From Bacillus sp. FJAT-27445 (GTDB lineage Bacteria; Bacillota; Bacilli; Bacillales; Cytobacillaceae): a stretch of DNA of 64,000 nucleotides. The stretch is from positions 310,001 through 374,000 of the forward strand of contig NZ_LMTI01000004.1 in assembly GCF_001510665.1 (NCBI RefSeq), written 5' to 3'. Below, one piece after another: positions 35,395 through 43,053 of this stretch. A model generated the notes under the pieces. It was given only the letters and a program-made list of their open reading frames with translations, made no database searches and had not been told where the DNA came from. Made by a program: the position numbers and the translations under genes. The first letter of the stretch is position 1, and each line of letters opens with the position of its first letter.

Positions 35395-36783
35395 ATGCTA
35401 AGTAAACATGTGATTGAGGATGTACTCGCAGCAGCTTTAACGACAGGCGGTGATTTTTCCGAGATATTCATTGAGGACCGGTTTACGAATAATCTCACCC
35501 TTCAGAGCGGGAAGATTGAAACAGCATTGTCCGGACGCGATTTTGGTGTCGGGATTCGGGTGTTTAAAGGATTACAGAGTATTTATGCGTATACAACAGA
35601 TTTTAGCAGGGAAGGCCTTTTAAAAGCAGCAAATAATGCGGCCCAGGCTATTAGAGGAAAGGCGAAATCCCGGCTGGTCCCTTTTTCCCAGCAGCCTGTT
35701 GAATCCATCCACCCAATTCACATTTTGCCTCGGGAGGTTGAGAAATCCAGCAAGGCAGCAATTATGACAATGGCATATGAGAAGACCAAAAACTATCATT
35801 CTTCGATTTCCCAGGTTACCGTACGGTTTTTGGATGAAGAACAAAATGTCCTGATCGCCAACTCGGAAGGAACATTCATTGAAGATAAGCGGGTTCGTTC
35901 CCGGCTTGCGATTCAAGCTGTAGCTGTCCGAGGAAATAAAATGGAATCTGGCTTTTACGGCCCCGGTGCCCATCAGGGATTCGAATTCTTTGAAAACCTC
36001 AATCTCGACCATTATACGAACGAAGCAGCCCGCATTGCGGTGACGATGCTGGATGCCGCCCCATGCCCAAGCGGAAAATTCCCTGTCATCATTGATAATG
36101 AATTCGGCGGGGTCATCTTTCACGAAGCTTGCGGCCATGGGCTGGAAGCTACAGCGGTTTCCAAGAACAACTCCGTGTTTGCCAACCGGATTGGGGAGAA
36201 GGTTGCGCCGGAAATCGTTTCATATATCGATGATGGTACGCTGCTGAATGAGTGGGGTTCTATCAATATCGACGATGAAGGTGAGAAAGCGCGAAGAAAT
36301 GTTCTGATCGAAAATGGTATTTTAAAAGGATACTTAATTGATAAATTTAATGGACGGCGAATGGGGATGGCGTCCACGGGTTCTGGAAGAAGGGAATCCT
36401 TCCGGTTTGCGCCGACTTCAAGGATGACGAATACCTATATTGCCCCTGGAAAATCAACGCCTGAAGAAATCCTTTCCAATACCGAGCATGGCATTTATGC
36501 GAAGTATATGGGTGGCGGGCAGGTCAATCCTGCAACCGGTGACTACAATTTTGCGGTCATGGAGGCGTACGAAGTAAAAAACGGAAAGCTCGGGCAGCCA
36601 TTAAAGGGGGCTACTTTAATTGGAAACGGCCCGAAAACCCTCCAAATGGTCGATATGGTTGGGGACAATTTGAGCCATGGGGCAGGGATGTGCGGTTCCC
36701 AGAGCGGAAGCATCCCGGTGAACGTGGGCCAGCCGACAATCCGTGTCAGCGAAATCACTGTCGGCGGGACAAAGGGGGAATAG
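35395..36783 (+). CDS. tldD: TldD metalloprotease subunit
   Basis: A 462-residue protein with the zinc motif HEACGH (H243, E244, H248), a HExxxH motif in FHEACGHGLEATAVSKNNSVF, and the C-terminal Cys-containing GAGMCGSQSGSIPVNVGQPT with the third ligand. TldD with TldE forms a heterodimer that enters unfolded peptides; in E. coli it matures microcin B17 and degrades CcdA. GGGAGGT lies 7 bases before the ATG. The partner follows within 3 bases. In Bacillus its substrate is unknown. Confidence 0.92.
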   Translation: MLSKHVIEDVLAAALTTGGDFSEIFIEDRFTNNLTLQSGKIETALSGRDFGVGIRVFKGLQSIYAYTTDFSREGLLKAANNAAQAIRGKAKSRLVPFSQQPVESIHPIHILPREVEKSSKAAIMTMAYEKTKNYHSSISQVTVRFLDEEQNVLIANSEGTFIEDKRVRSRLAIQAVAVRGNKMESGFYGPGAHQGFEFFENLNLDHYTNEAARIAVTMLDAAPCPSGKFPVIIDNEFGGVIFHEACGHGLEATAVSKNNSVFANRIGEKVAPEIVSYIDDGTLLNEWGSINIDDEGEKARRNVLIENGILKGYLIDKFNGRRMGMASTGSGRRESFRFAPTSRMTNTYIAPGKSTPEEILSNTEHGIYAKYMGGGQVNPATGDYNFAVMEAYEVKNGKLGQPLKGATLIGNGPKTLQMVDMVGDNLSHGAGMCGSQSGSIPVNVGQPTIRVSEITVGGTKGE

Positions 36784-36786
36784 GTG

Positions 36787-38121
36787 ATGACGATCCAGGA
36801 ATTGCTGTTTCAGGAGGCTGAAAATAACGGGTTTACCGAAGTAGAGATTTATTTTGAAAAGAAAGAAGTATTTGGCTGCCAGGTGTACAATGGGGAAATC
36901 GATCAGTATGAAATTGCTGAGGATGGCGGCCTGTCATTTCGCGCGAAGATGAATGGGAAGATGGGTTACGCCTATACGGAAAAGATTGAAAAAGCATCCA
37001 TCCCCTATCTGATTGAGAATGCGAAGGAAAATGCCGGGATTTTGAATGATGAAGAGACTGAGGAAATTTTCTCTGGAAGTAGCCATTATGAAGATGTGGA
37101 GTTCTTTTCGGAGCCATTACAAGAAGTAGGGATTCCGGAGAAAATCCAATTCATTAAGGACGTTGAAAGGGAGCTCCTTGCCATCGACTCAAGAATAGAG
37201 GCCACAGATTATTGCGGCATCCGAACCGAATCGGTTATCAAAACACTTGCTAATAATAAAGGTTTGAACGTAAGCGAAAGGCAGAATTTTTTATATGTAT
37301 TTGTTGAAGCGATAGTGAAGGATGGTGAGGAAAAGAAAACGTCCTTTGAATTTAAAGTGACAAAGGATTTTCATAAGTTAAACGCCAGGGAAATTGCCCA
37401 AAAGGCTGCCGAGGAGGCCCTTGCTCAATTAGGTTCGAAGTCAATTGAAAGCAGGAAATATCCGGTTCTGCTCAGAAACGTTGCGGCGGCTCAGCTTTTG
37501 GCTGCATACTCCGGCAATTTTTCCGCTGAGAATACACAGGCCGGCACCTCCCCATTAAGGGATAAATGTGGAAAAGAAATTGCTTCGGCCAAGGTATCAA
37601 TTGTGGATGACCCATTTCTTGAAGAAGGCCTTGGCTGCCGAACCTTTGATAGTGAGGGGGTAGCAACTAGGAAACTGAAGGTTGTAGAGTCAGGAGTGCT
37701 GCAATCCTTGCTCCATAATCTAAAGACTGCTAAGAAGGATCAAACGTCCACCACAGGGCATGCTTATAAAAATTCCTATAAGGCGGCTGTCAAGGTCGGG
37801 CCATCCAATTTTTATATCGAGCCGTCATCGATGGAGTTCAATGAATTGCTCGGCAGGATGGACGAAGGGATTTTGATTACGAGTCTTTCGGGGCTCCATT
37901 CGGGTGCAAACACCGTATCAGGAGATTTTTCGGTCGCTGCGAATGGGTTCTATGTGAGGGACGGTAAAGTACAGTATCCAGTCAACTTGATGACGATAGC
38001 CGGGAATTTTTACGAGATGCTGAAGGATGTTGTGGAAATAGGTTCCGACCTGACATTCCCGCTCACACCAATCGGCTCTCCGTCACTATTGGTGAAATCT
38101 TTATCCGTTACGGTTGAATAA
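36787..38121 (+). CDS. tldE: TldE/PmbA metalloprotease-related subunit
   Basis: A 444-residue protein homologous to TldD but without the HExxxH motif. It has the PmbA/TldE segments RKYPVLLRNVAAAQLLAAYS, NTQAGTSPLRDKCGKEI and TSLSGLHSGANTVSGDFS. It is the non-catalytic partner. The ATG at 36787 is preferred over the GTG at 36784 because GGGGGAA is 7 bases upstream, but both are possible. The operon ends with a strong hairpin. Confidence 0.88.
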   Translation: MTIQELLFQEAENNGFTEVEIYFEKKEVFGCQVYNGEIDQYEIAEDGGLSFRAKMNGKMGYAYTEKIEKASIPYLIENAKENAGILNDEETEEIFSGSSHYEDVEFFSEPLQEVGIPEKIQFIKDVERELLAIDSRIEATDYCGIRTESVIKTLANNKGLNVSERQNFLYVFVEAIVKDGEEKKTSFEFKVTKDFHKLNAREIAQKAAEEALAQLGSKSIESRKYPVLLRNVAAAQLLAAYSGNFSAENTQAGTSPLRDKCGKEIASAKVSIVDDPFLEEGLGCRTFDSEGVATRKLKVVESGVLQSLLHNLKTAKKDQTSTTGHAYKNSYKAAVKVGPSNFYIEPSSMEFNELLGRMDEGILITSLSGLHSGANTVSGDFSVAANGFYVRDGKVQYPVNLMTIAGNFYEMLKDVVEIGSDLTFPLTPIGSPSLLVKSLSVTVE

Positions 38122-38240
38122 AGGCCAATCGGTGTTTCGAGGCACCATATGCTTGTTTGCTAGAAGCTGTCTCGCCAACAGGCTGTAGTTGAACCACAAT
38201 TGGGAGATCTGAAACATGCAAAACAAGCATAAAATGAAGC

Positions 38241-38289
38241 AAAGGGACGGAATCTGCTGCCTCAAAGAGGGTGCAGACCGCCCCTTTTT
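38241..38289. terminator. Two-way terminator between TldE and the Gly-rich gene
   Basis: AAAGGGACGG...CTGC and GCAG...CCGCCCCTTT arms with a loop of about 14 bases; T-rich on the plus side and also on the minus side. The 120 bases before it contain a pair of inverted arms, ATGCTTGTTTGC at 38149 and GCAAAACAAGCAT at 38218, which may form a further hairpin. Confidence 0.75.
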
Positions 38290-38301
38290 CGTTTTACAGA
38301 C

Positions 38302-38526
38302 TCAGTAATTCCAATGGTGGAATGGATAACCTCCGTGCCAATGATGGTGATGGTGCCAAGGATAGCCGCCATAACCATATCCTGGATAACCGCCGTATCC
38401 CATGCCGTGACCATGATAACCGCCGAATCCCATACCGTAGCCAGGATAACCGCCGTATCCCATACCATAGCCTGGATAGCCGCCAAAGCCCATCCCGTAA
38501 CCCATGCCTCCAAACTGTCTCTCCAT
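38302..38526 (-). CDS. Gly/Tyr/Met/His-rich repeat protein (possible coat protein)
   Basis: A 74-residue protein made almost wholly of the repeated unit GMGYGGYPGY, with a His-rich stretch PWHHHHHWHGGYP near the end. It has no membrane segment. GAGGAGGAGAG gives a very strong ribosome binding site 8 bases before the ATG. Such proteins in Bacillaceae are often spore coat or spore-associated proteins, and this is the best guess, but I cannot prove it. It converges on the TldE gene across a shared terminator. Confidence 0.65.
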   Translation of the reverse strand: MERQFGGMGYGMGFGGYPGYGMGYGGYPGYGMGFGGYHGHGMGYGGYPGYGYGGYPWHHHHHWHGGYPFHHWNY

Positions 38527-38655
38527 ATTTCTCTCTCCTCCTCAAATTCATTCAGAACATCATATGTTTAATTGGGTGGGCTGGAATGGACATTTGCCTA
38601 GGTGTAGGAGATATTTTAGCAGTTCCTTATTTTTCACTCTTTCATGTTCTTACAT

Positions 38656-38710
38656 GAAACAGAGGACGTATCCAGTGCATCAATGAGGCACTGGATACGT
38701 CCCCTGCTTC
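38656..38710. repeat. GGGGACGTATCCAGTGCCTC repeat, complete palindromic copy
   Basis: The left arm GAGGACGTATCCAGTGC and right arm GCACTGGATACGTCCCC surround a short CATCAATGAG-type loop. The flank CTGCTTCACTGCTTCACTT completes the element. It lies just downstream of the nos operon lipoprotein gene and may fold as a hairpin in the transcript. Confidence 0.85.
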
Positions 38711-38723
38711 ACTGCTTCACTTT

Positions 38724-39623
38724 CTATAGGATTTGGATGTCCAGTGAGTTGACTTGTGAGACGAGGAGTTCTTCATATTTTTTTTGGGCAAGGTAGTTGA
38801 TTTCCTGTTCATTGGCTTTTGGGTTTTCTTTTTTTACTAGTGAGATGACATCCTGCTGTACTTTTTGGGTCAGGACAATCATTTCGTATTGGGTTTGCTG
38901 TTGTTTCCAAAACTTCTCACTGCCATATTCGGCAATCATTTGATTGGCAATTTCATACTTTTCATACTGCTCTTTTATATCCTCCAGCTGGCTGTCCACT
39001 TCTGCCGCGGTTGCTTTATGGCCTTTTTCTTCTGCAAGCATGGCTGCCGAACGGAGCCGGATGATCTGGGTGAGCAATTGGTTCTGATTTTCATTAACCT
39101 TGTCCTGGGCATCCCAGTAGGCGAGGGCATCCTCAAGCTCTTTCCCGCTATATTTCTCCTTGTCCCTTTCCCGGTTTATTGCCGTATGAAGCTTGTTGAT
39201 AAACCGGTAAAATTCTATGTGTTCCTTCGTTATAGGTTCGCCGTTGATGGTTGCGACGCCATCCGGCTTTTTCACTTCAGCTTCCAGAATCGTTTCAGTT
39301 TCATGGCCATCCTTTTTGAACTTTAGGGCAATAGTATACTTACCCGCCATGGGGAGTTTTGCTTCTGTTTTATAAACTCCTTTTTCACCCTCTATAAAAT
39401 CCGCCTTTATTGTCCCATGGTCCATTTCGGCCATCTCCAGCTCACCGGTAATATCCAGGTTTGAAGCCGGTTTCCCTTTTTCGGTTACAGCAATTTCAAT
39501 GGCGGTAGCCTTATTGTTAAGAAATTGGATCGGACGTGTTAGCTCTGCGTCATAATCAACTTTTCCGCTGCAGCCTGTAAGGGCCATTGCGGCTAAAACC
39601 ATCCATATCAGCTTCTTCATCAT
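38724..39623 (-). CDS. Lipoprotein at the end of the nos operon, FixH/YtkA-like plus SurA-N-like region
   Basis: A 299-residue protein with signal peptide and lipobox LTGC (Cys18). Residues about 25-120 (AIEIAVTEKGKPASNLDITG, EMDHGTIKADFIEGEKGVYK, TEAKLPMAGKYTIALKFKKD) form a YtkA/FixH-like Ig-type domain. The rest is a charged helical segment, with VATINGEPITKEHIEFYRF resembling the N-terminal domain of SurA/PrsA chaperones. It starts inside the nosF gene, and the ATG at 39623 is used because GGAGG is 8 bases upstream. There is no NosL-like Cys/Met copper motif, so it may replace NosL as an assembly or anchoring lipoprotein. Inference only. Confidence 0.7.
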   Translation of the reverse strand: MMKKLIWMVLAAMALTGCSGKVDYDAELTRPIQFLNNKATAIEIAVTEKGKPASNLDITGELEMAEMDHGTIKADFIEGEKGVYKTEAKLPMAGKYTIALKFKKDGHETETILEAEVKKPDGVATINGEPITKEHIEFYRFINKLHTAINRERDKEKYSGKELEDALAYWDAQDKVNENQNQLLTQIIRLRSAAMLAEEKGHKATAAEVDSQLEDIKEQYEKYEIANQMIAEYGSEKFWKQQQTQYEMIVLTQKVQQDVISLVKKENPKANEQEINYLAQKKYEELLVSQVNSLDIQIL

Positions 39624-40296
39624 TATCCAAGCCTCCAAGTTTTTTCTTTTTCAAAAATTCGCCGACTTCATATTTTTCCATTTCCCCGTCTTCAAGATAG
39701 GCTACATGGGTGCAAACCTGCTTGATTTCATCAATATGGTGGGAAGACAAGAAAATTGTTTTTCCCTTCAAGGACTTCAGAACCTCAAGAATTTCTTTTC
39801 GCCCAATGGGGTCAATCCCGCTTGTCGGTTCATCAAGAATAAGCAATTCCGCATCTGAATAGAGAGTGATGGCGAGTCCGAGCCGCTGGAGCATCCCCTT
39901 GGAGTAATTTTTTACGAGCTTATCCCGGTCTTCCCAGAGGCTGACGGACTTCAGGAGTTCCTCAGTCCTGCTATCATCTACCTTCCCCGTGGCCGCTTGC
40001 GCAAAAAAACCCATGTTTTCCGCGCCTGTTAAAGACGGATAGAGGAGAAATTTCTCCGGAAGGTAGGACACCGACTTTTTCCAGTTCTTGTTTTTGGCCT
40101 TCACTTCTATTCCATTAATAAGGACGCGTCCTTCATTTACCGGGAGGAGGCCTAGCATGCTATTCAAAAGAGTTGATTTTCCGGCCCCGTTTCTGCCGAC
40201 TAGGGCACAAATCTCGTTTCTGGAGATTTCAAGATTGATATTCTTTAAAATCGCCTTTTTTCCAAATGATTGGCTTAGATTTTCAAGAGAAATCAT
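39556..40296 (-). CDS. nosF: NosF, ATP-binding protein of the Nos ABC transporter
   Basis: A 246-residue ATPase. Walker A GRNGAGKST, signature YSKGMLQRLG, Walker B LLILDEPTSGIDP, H-loop FLSSHHIDE. It works with NosD and NosY to mature the copper centre of NosZ. It begins at ATG overlapping the end of NosY as ATGA. The C-terminal 30 or so residues are unusually extended and overlap the start of the lipoprotein gene by 68 bases. Confidence 0.88.
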   Translation of the reverse strand: MISLENLSQSFGKKAILKNINLEISRNEICALVGRNGAGKSTLLNSMLGLLPVNEGRVLINGIEVKAKNKNWKKSVSYLPEKFLLYPSLTGAENMGFFAQAATGKVDDSRTEELLKSVSLWEDRDKLVKNYSKGMLQRLGLAITLYSDAELLILDEPTSGIDPIGRKEILEVLKSLKGKTIFLSSHHIDEIKQVCTHVAYLEDGEMEKYEVGEFLKKKKLGGLDNDEEADMDGFSRNGPYRLQRKS

Positions 40297-41090
40297 TCTA
40301 TACCCTCCTTTTTATGAAAAACAGCAGCCCCAATGAATGAAGCGGCAATCCAGAATACGGTGCTCCCGAGATAAAAGTAGACAGGTTTTGCCCACATGAA
40401 CGATTGGAGCAGCCTTGACATATGGCTGTAGGAAGTTACATTCATTGCGGTCTCCAGAAAGATCCTTACCGATTGCAAAGGGCTAAGGAAATAGGCTAGG
40501 GAAAACAGTTTCACATTTTCGTACGTCACCTTAGGTAAATACGCCAATAAGAGGAAATCATGCAGAAAGAAGAAGTAAAACCAAATGAAAATGGCAAATC
40601 CGATAATCTGCATTCGGTTCCGGCTGATACTGCCCACAAACACCCCGAGTTGCATGAACACTATGGCAATAGTGAAAATTGATAAAAGAAAGATGGCATA
40701 TCCGGTAAAATTGATTAAAAAATTAAATTTTAAAAGAACCAAATAAATAATAAACCAGACGGCAAGCGGGACCAGGAAAACGGCCTGGAGTGCCAGGGAT
40801 TTTTTTAGTAAAAAAACGGGAAAGGTATCCGTTTTAGTTAAGAGCATGACCAATGTCTTTTGCTCTTTTTCCTGATAGACGCTGAATGCGCCGATAAAGA
40901 GGCATAAAATCGGAATTAAGTACATCAGTGTTTCAAACAAATTAATCAGGAGTACATAAAAACCCTGGTCAAACGAAAGGGAGGAGGAGTTGAACAGAAT
41001 GCCGGCAGAAACGGCGATCATGACTGCCAATGAAAGCCAAAGCCCTTTTCCTCTTACGGTTTCCTTCCATTCTTTCCAAATATAATGCAT
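40293..41090 (-). CDS. nosY: NosY, ABC transporter membrane subunit
   Basis: A 265-residue protein with six transmembrane segments and SVYQEKEQKTLVMLLTKTDT, the conserved loop of ABC-2-type exporters such as NosY. The gene begins within nosD (37-base overlap) with GGGAG a few bases before the ATG and ends as ATGA with nosF. It forms the membrane channel for the NosDFY complex. Confidence 0.85.
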   Translation of the reverse strand: MHYIWKEWKETVRGKGLWLSLAVMIAVSAGILFNSSSLSFDQGFYVLLINLFETLMYLIPILCLFIGAFSVYQEKEQKTLVMLLTKTDTFPVFLLKKSLALQAVFLVPLAVWFIIYLVLLKFNFLINFTGYAIFLLSIFTIAIVFMQLGVFVGSISRNRMQIIGFAIFIWFYFFFLHDFLLLAYLPKVTYENVKLFSLAYFLSPLQSVRIFLETAMNVTSYSHMSRLLQSFMWAKPVYFYLGSTVFWIAASFIGAAVFHKKEGIE

Positions 41091-42403
41091 AGCTGATGTC
41101 TCCCTTTAAAAAGTAATAGTAAGGCTGCGAAAAAGGCTGCTGCACCGAACATCCATAATCTATTCCTATTGTCCGGGCTAGTTGAAATAAGCGGATGGGC
41201 ATCCGTGAACATGATTTCGTCGCCATTCAGCAGGCTGTTCAGCTTCTCGTAAATTTTCAGGGCTGGGCTTTTTAAAAACAGGAATGAAAGCTCCTGATCT
41301 TCTAATAATTGAAAGAGGGAAGAGCGGTACGTAATGGGGAAGTCCCCTTTTCCGTCCTGGTCCAGGTCAGGGAGAGGGAGAGTCTTTCCCCAATAGTTCC
41401 CTTTATCCTTTAAGCTCCACTGGTTATTGGCTCCCTGGCCGCCAAGGGCAACCGCGGGAATGGTATTTTCCGAGACTGTATTTTCTGTGAAAACCTGTCC
41501 GCTTGAACTTGCCCAAAGCTCAATGCCGATTTGGTTCTGGGTGATCTGGTTGCCGATGATCATTGTTCGGTTTGCCTGATCCGAATAAATTCCGCGCTGA
41601 TTAAGATAAAATATATTATTTTCAATAACAATGTCATTTGTCTGCTGCAGCAATATACCGAAGGACCGGTTGCCGTAGTTGAAAATGAATTGGTTTTTTT
41701 TGAGTTTAATATCATCCGACTCCATGATGGCAGCTCCGCCGGTATTGAATGTGAAAATATTTTCGCTGAGGCTGTTGTTATGTGAGTACATGTAATGAAG
41801 ACCATAGCGGGTATGGCTGATTTTATTTCCGACTATTTTGTTTTGATTGGAATAATCGAAGTACATTCCGTCCCGGGTGCCTTCAATCGTATTTCCCTTA
41901 ATTGTGTTCTTATTTGAATAATAGACATGGATGCCATTTCCCTGGGCGGCAATTTCATTTCCGCCTGTACCAAGGATTTTGTTGTTTTTCAAAACATTGC
42001 CGTACGCTTTACTTAAATAGATTCCGTGAAAAGCATGGCCGATTTTTACATTCTCAATTTTATTGTCGTTGGTAAAAACTTTAATCGCAGCATATTCTTC
42101 AGGGGCATTCCTGTCCATCCCGCCATTGTTGACTGTCAGATTGGCAATCGTTACCCCCGGTGCTTTAACCGAAATCACGTTCCCTTTGCCGTCCCCTTTA
42201 ATGACTGTTCCTTTTGTGCCGAAAATTTTAATGCTCTTTGTTATAACCAAATTTCCGAGATATGTTTTTCCTTTGAGGAACAGGGTTTCTCCATCTTTCA
42301 TGGAATTGATTCTGTTCTGTAAATCTTCTGCTGCTGCGGTTTTTTCAGGCCCAACGGCTATTAGTAAAAAAAATAAAGAAAGAAAGAAGAGTTTTTTCAT
42401 CAT
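41054..42403 (-). CDS. nosD: NosD, periplasmic-face copper-site maturation protein
   Basis: A 449-residue protein. A signal peptide is followed by a right-handed beta helix with repeated N/K-I-E-N-N-type rungs (NKNTIKGNTIEG, NKISHTRYGLHYMYSHNNSL, NIVIENNIFYLNQRGIYSDQ); CASH-domain proteins have this fold. A transmembrane helix near the C-terminus (WMFGAAAFFAALLLLF) anchors it. NosD is needed for copper insertion into the CuZ site. The ATG at 42403 shares its A with the stop codon of the preceding gene (TAATG), so translation is coupled; the ATG at 42424 lacks a ribosome binding site. Confidence 0.9.
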   Translation of the reverse strand: MMKKLFFLSLFFLLIAVGPEKTAAAEDLQNRINSMKDGETLFLKGKTYLGNLVITKSIKIFGTKGTVIKGDGKGNVISVKAPGVTIANLTVNNGGMDRNAPEEYAAIKVFTNDNKIENVKIGHAFHGIYLSKAYGNVLKNNKILGTGGNEIAAQGNGIHVYYSNKNTIKGNTIEGTRDGMYFDYSNQNKIVGNKISHTRYGLHYMYSHNNSLSENIFTFNTGGAAIMESDDIKLKKNQFIFNYGNRSFGILLQQTNDIVIENNIFYLNQRGIYSDQANRTMIIGNQITQNQIGIELWASSSGQVFTENTVSENTIPAVALGGQGANNQWSLKDKGNYWGKTLPLPDLDQDGKGDFPITYRSSLFQLLEDQELSFLFLKSPALKIYEKLNSLLNGDEIMFTDAHPLISTSPDNRNRLWMFGAAAFFAALLLLFKGRHQLCIIFGKNGRKP

Positions 42404-42969
42404 TATACTTTTCTGTCCTTCCATAGAGGAACCAGAAGCAAAACAAACGCGATTAGGATAAAGTAAGCGCCCTTATCAAGGTAGCTTGTTGTAATGAAAT
42501 TGGCCAATGTATTTTCTCCTATAATGGGCGGTACAAAGGGATCGATTTTAATGGGCGCGTCCGGGCTTAAATTCGTTCCAAAATTTTTCAGCCACCGATG
42601 CAAATCATACACTCCCAGGATCCCCCCAATACAAAACAAGCCGATCAGACCGTAAAGAACCGTTTTTCTCCGCAAGAGGGCTGTCAGAAGAGTAAGCGCG
42701 GCCAAACCCCAAACTAAATAAGTAAGAAAACTCAGTTCCGGGAAATTTTCTTTGCTGAATTGGGCCATCCCAATATAATGGTTCAAACCGTTTACGATAT
42801 CTATTTCTCCTTCTAGCTTGTTGGGATAAACAATAATGTTCAGTCCTTCGGGATATTGCGGGGCCACGAATTTCATCCCCCACCAGGGAAAATAAGTGGA
42901 TAGAAATATGATTAGCGCGGCAATCCCGATAAGGAAGGCCGATATAAGTGAAAGTTTATTGCTTTTCAT
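42403..42969 (-). CDS. NosB-like membrane protein of clade II nos clusters
   Basis: A 188-residue protein with four transmembrane segments (N-terminal helix, two central, one C-terminal). The sequence APQYPEGLNIIVYPNKLEGE and VNGLNHYIGMAQFSKENFPE is characteristic of the small membrane protein encoded beside nosZ in clade II clusters (called NosB in several of them). It may donate electrons or help assembly; the role is not settled. GAAAGGTGATGCGAG lies before the ATG. Confidence 0.8.
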   Translation of the reverse strand: MKSNKLSLISAFLIGIAALIIFLSTYFPWWGMKFVAPQYPEGLNIIVYPNKLEGEIDIVNGLNHYIGMAQFSKENFPELSFLTYLVWGLAALTLLTALLRRKTVLYGLIGLFCIGGILGVYDLHRWLKNFGTNLSPDAPIKIDPFVPPIIGENTLANFITTSYLDKGAYFILIAFVLLLVPLWKDRKV

Positions 42970-43053
42970 CTCGCATCACCTTTCTTTAAAACAGAGGAGG
43001 TATCGGTTTTTGCCTGATACCTCCTCCTGAAATCCATTTTTAAAGGAACATGT

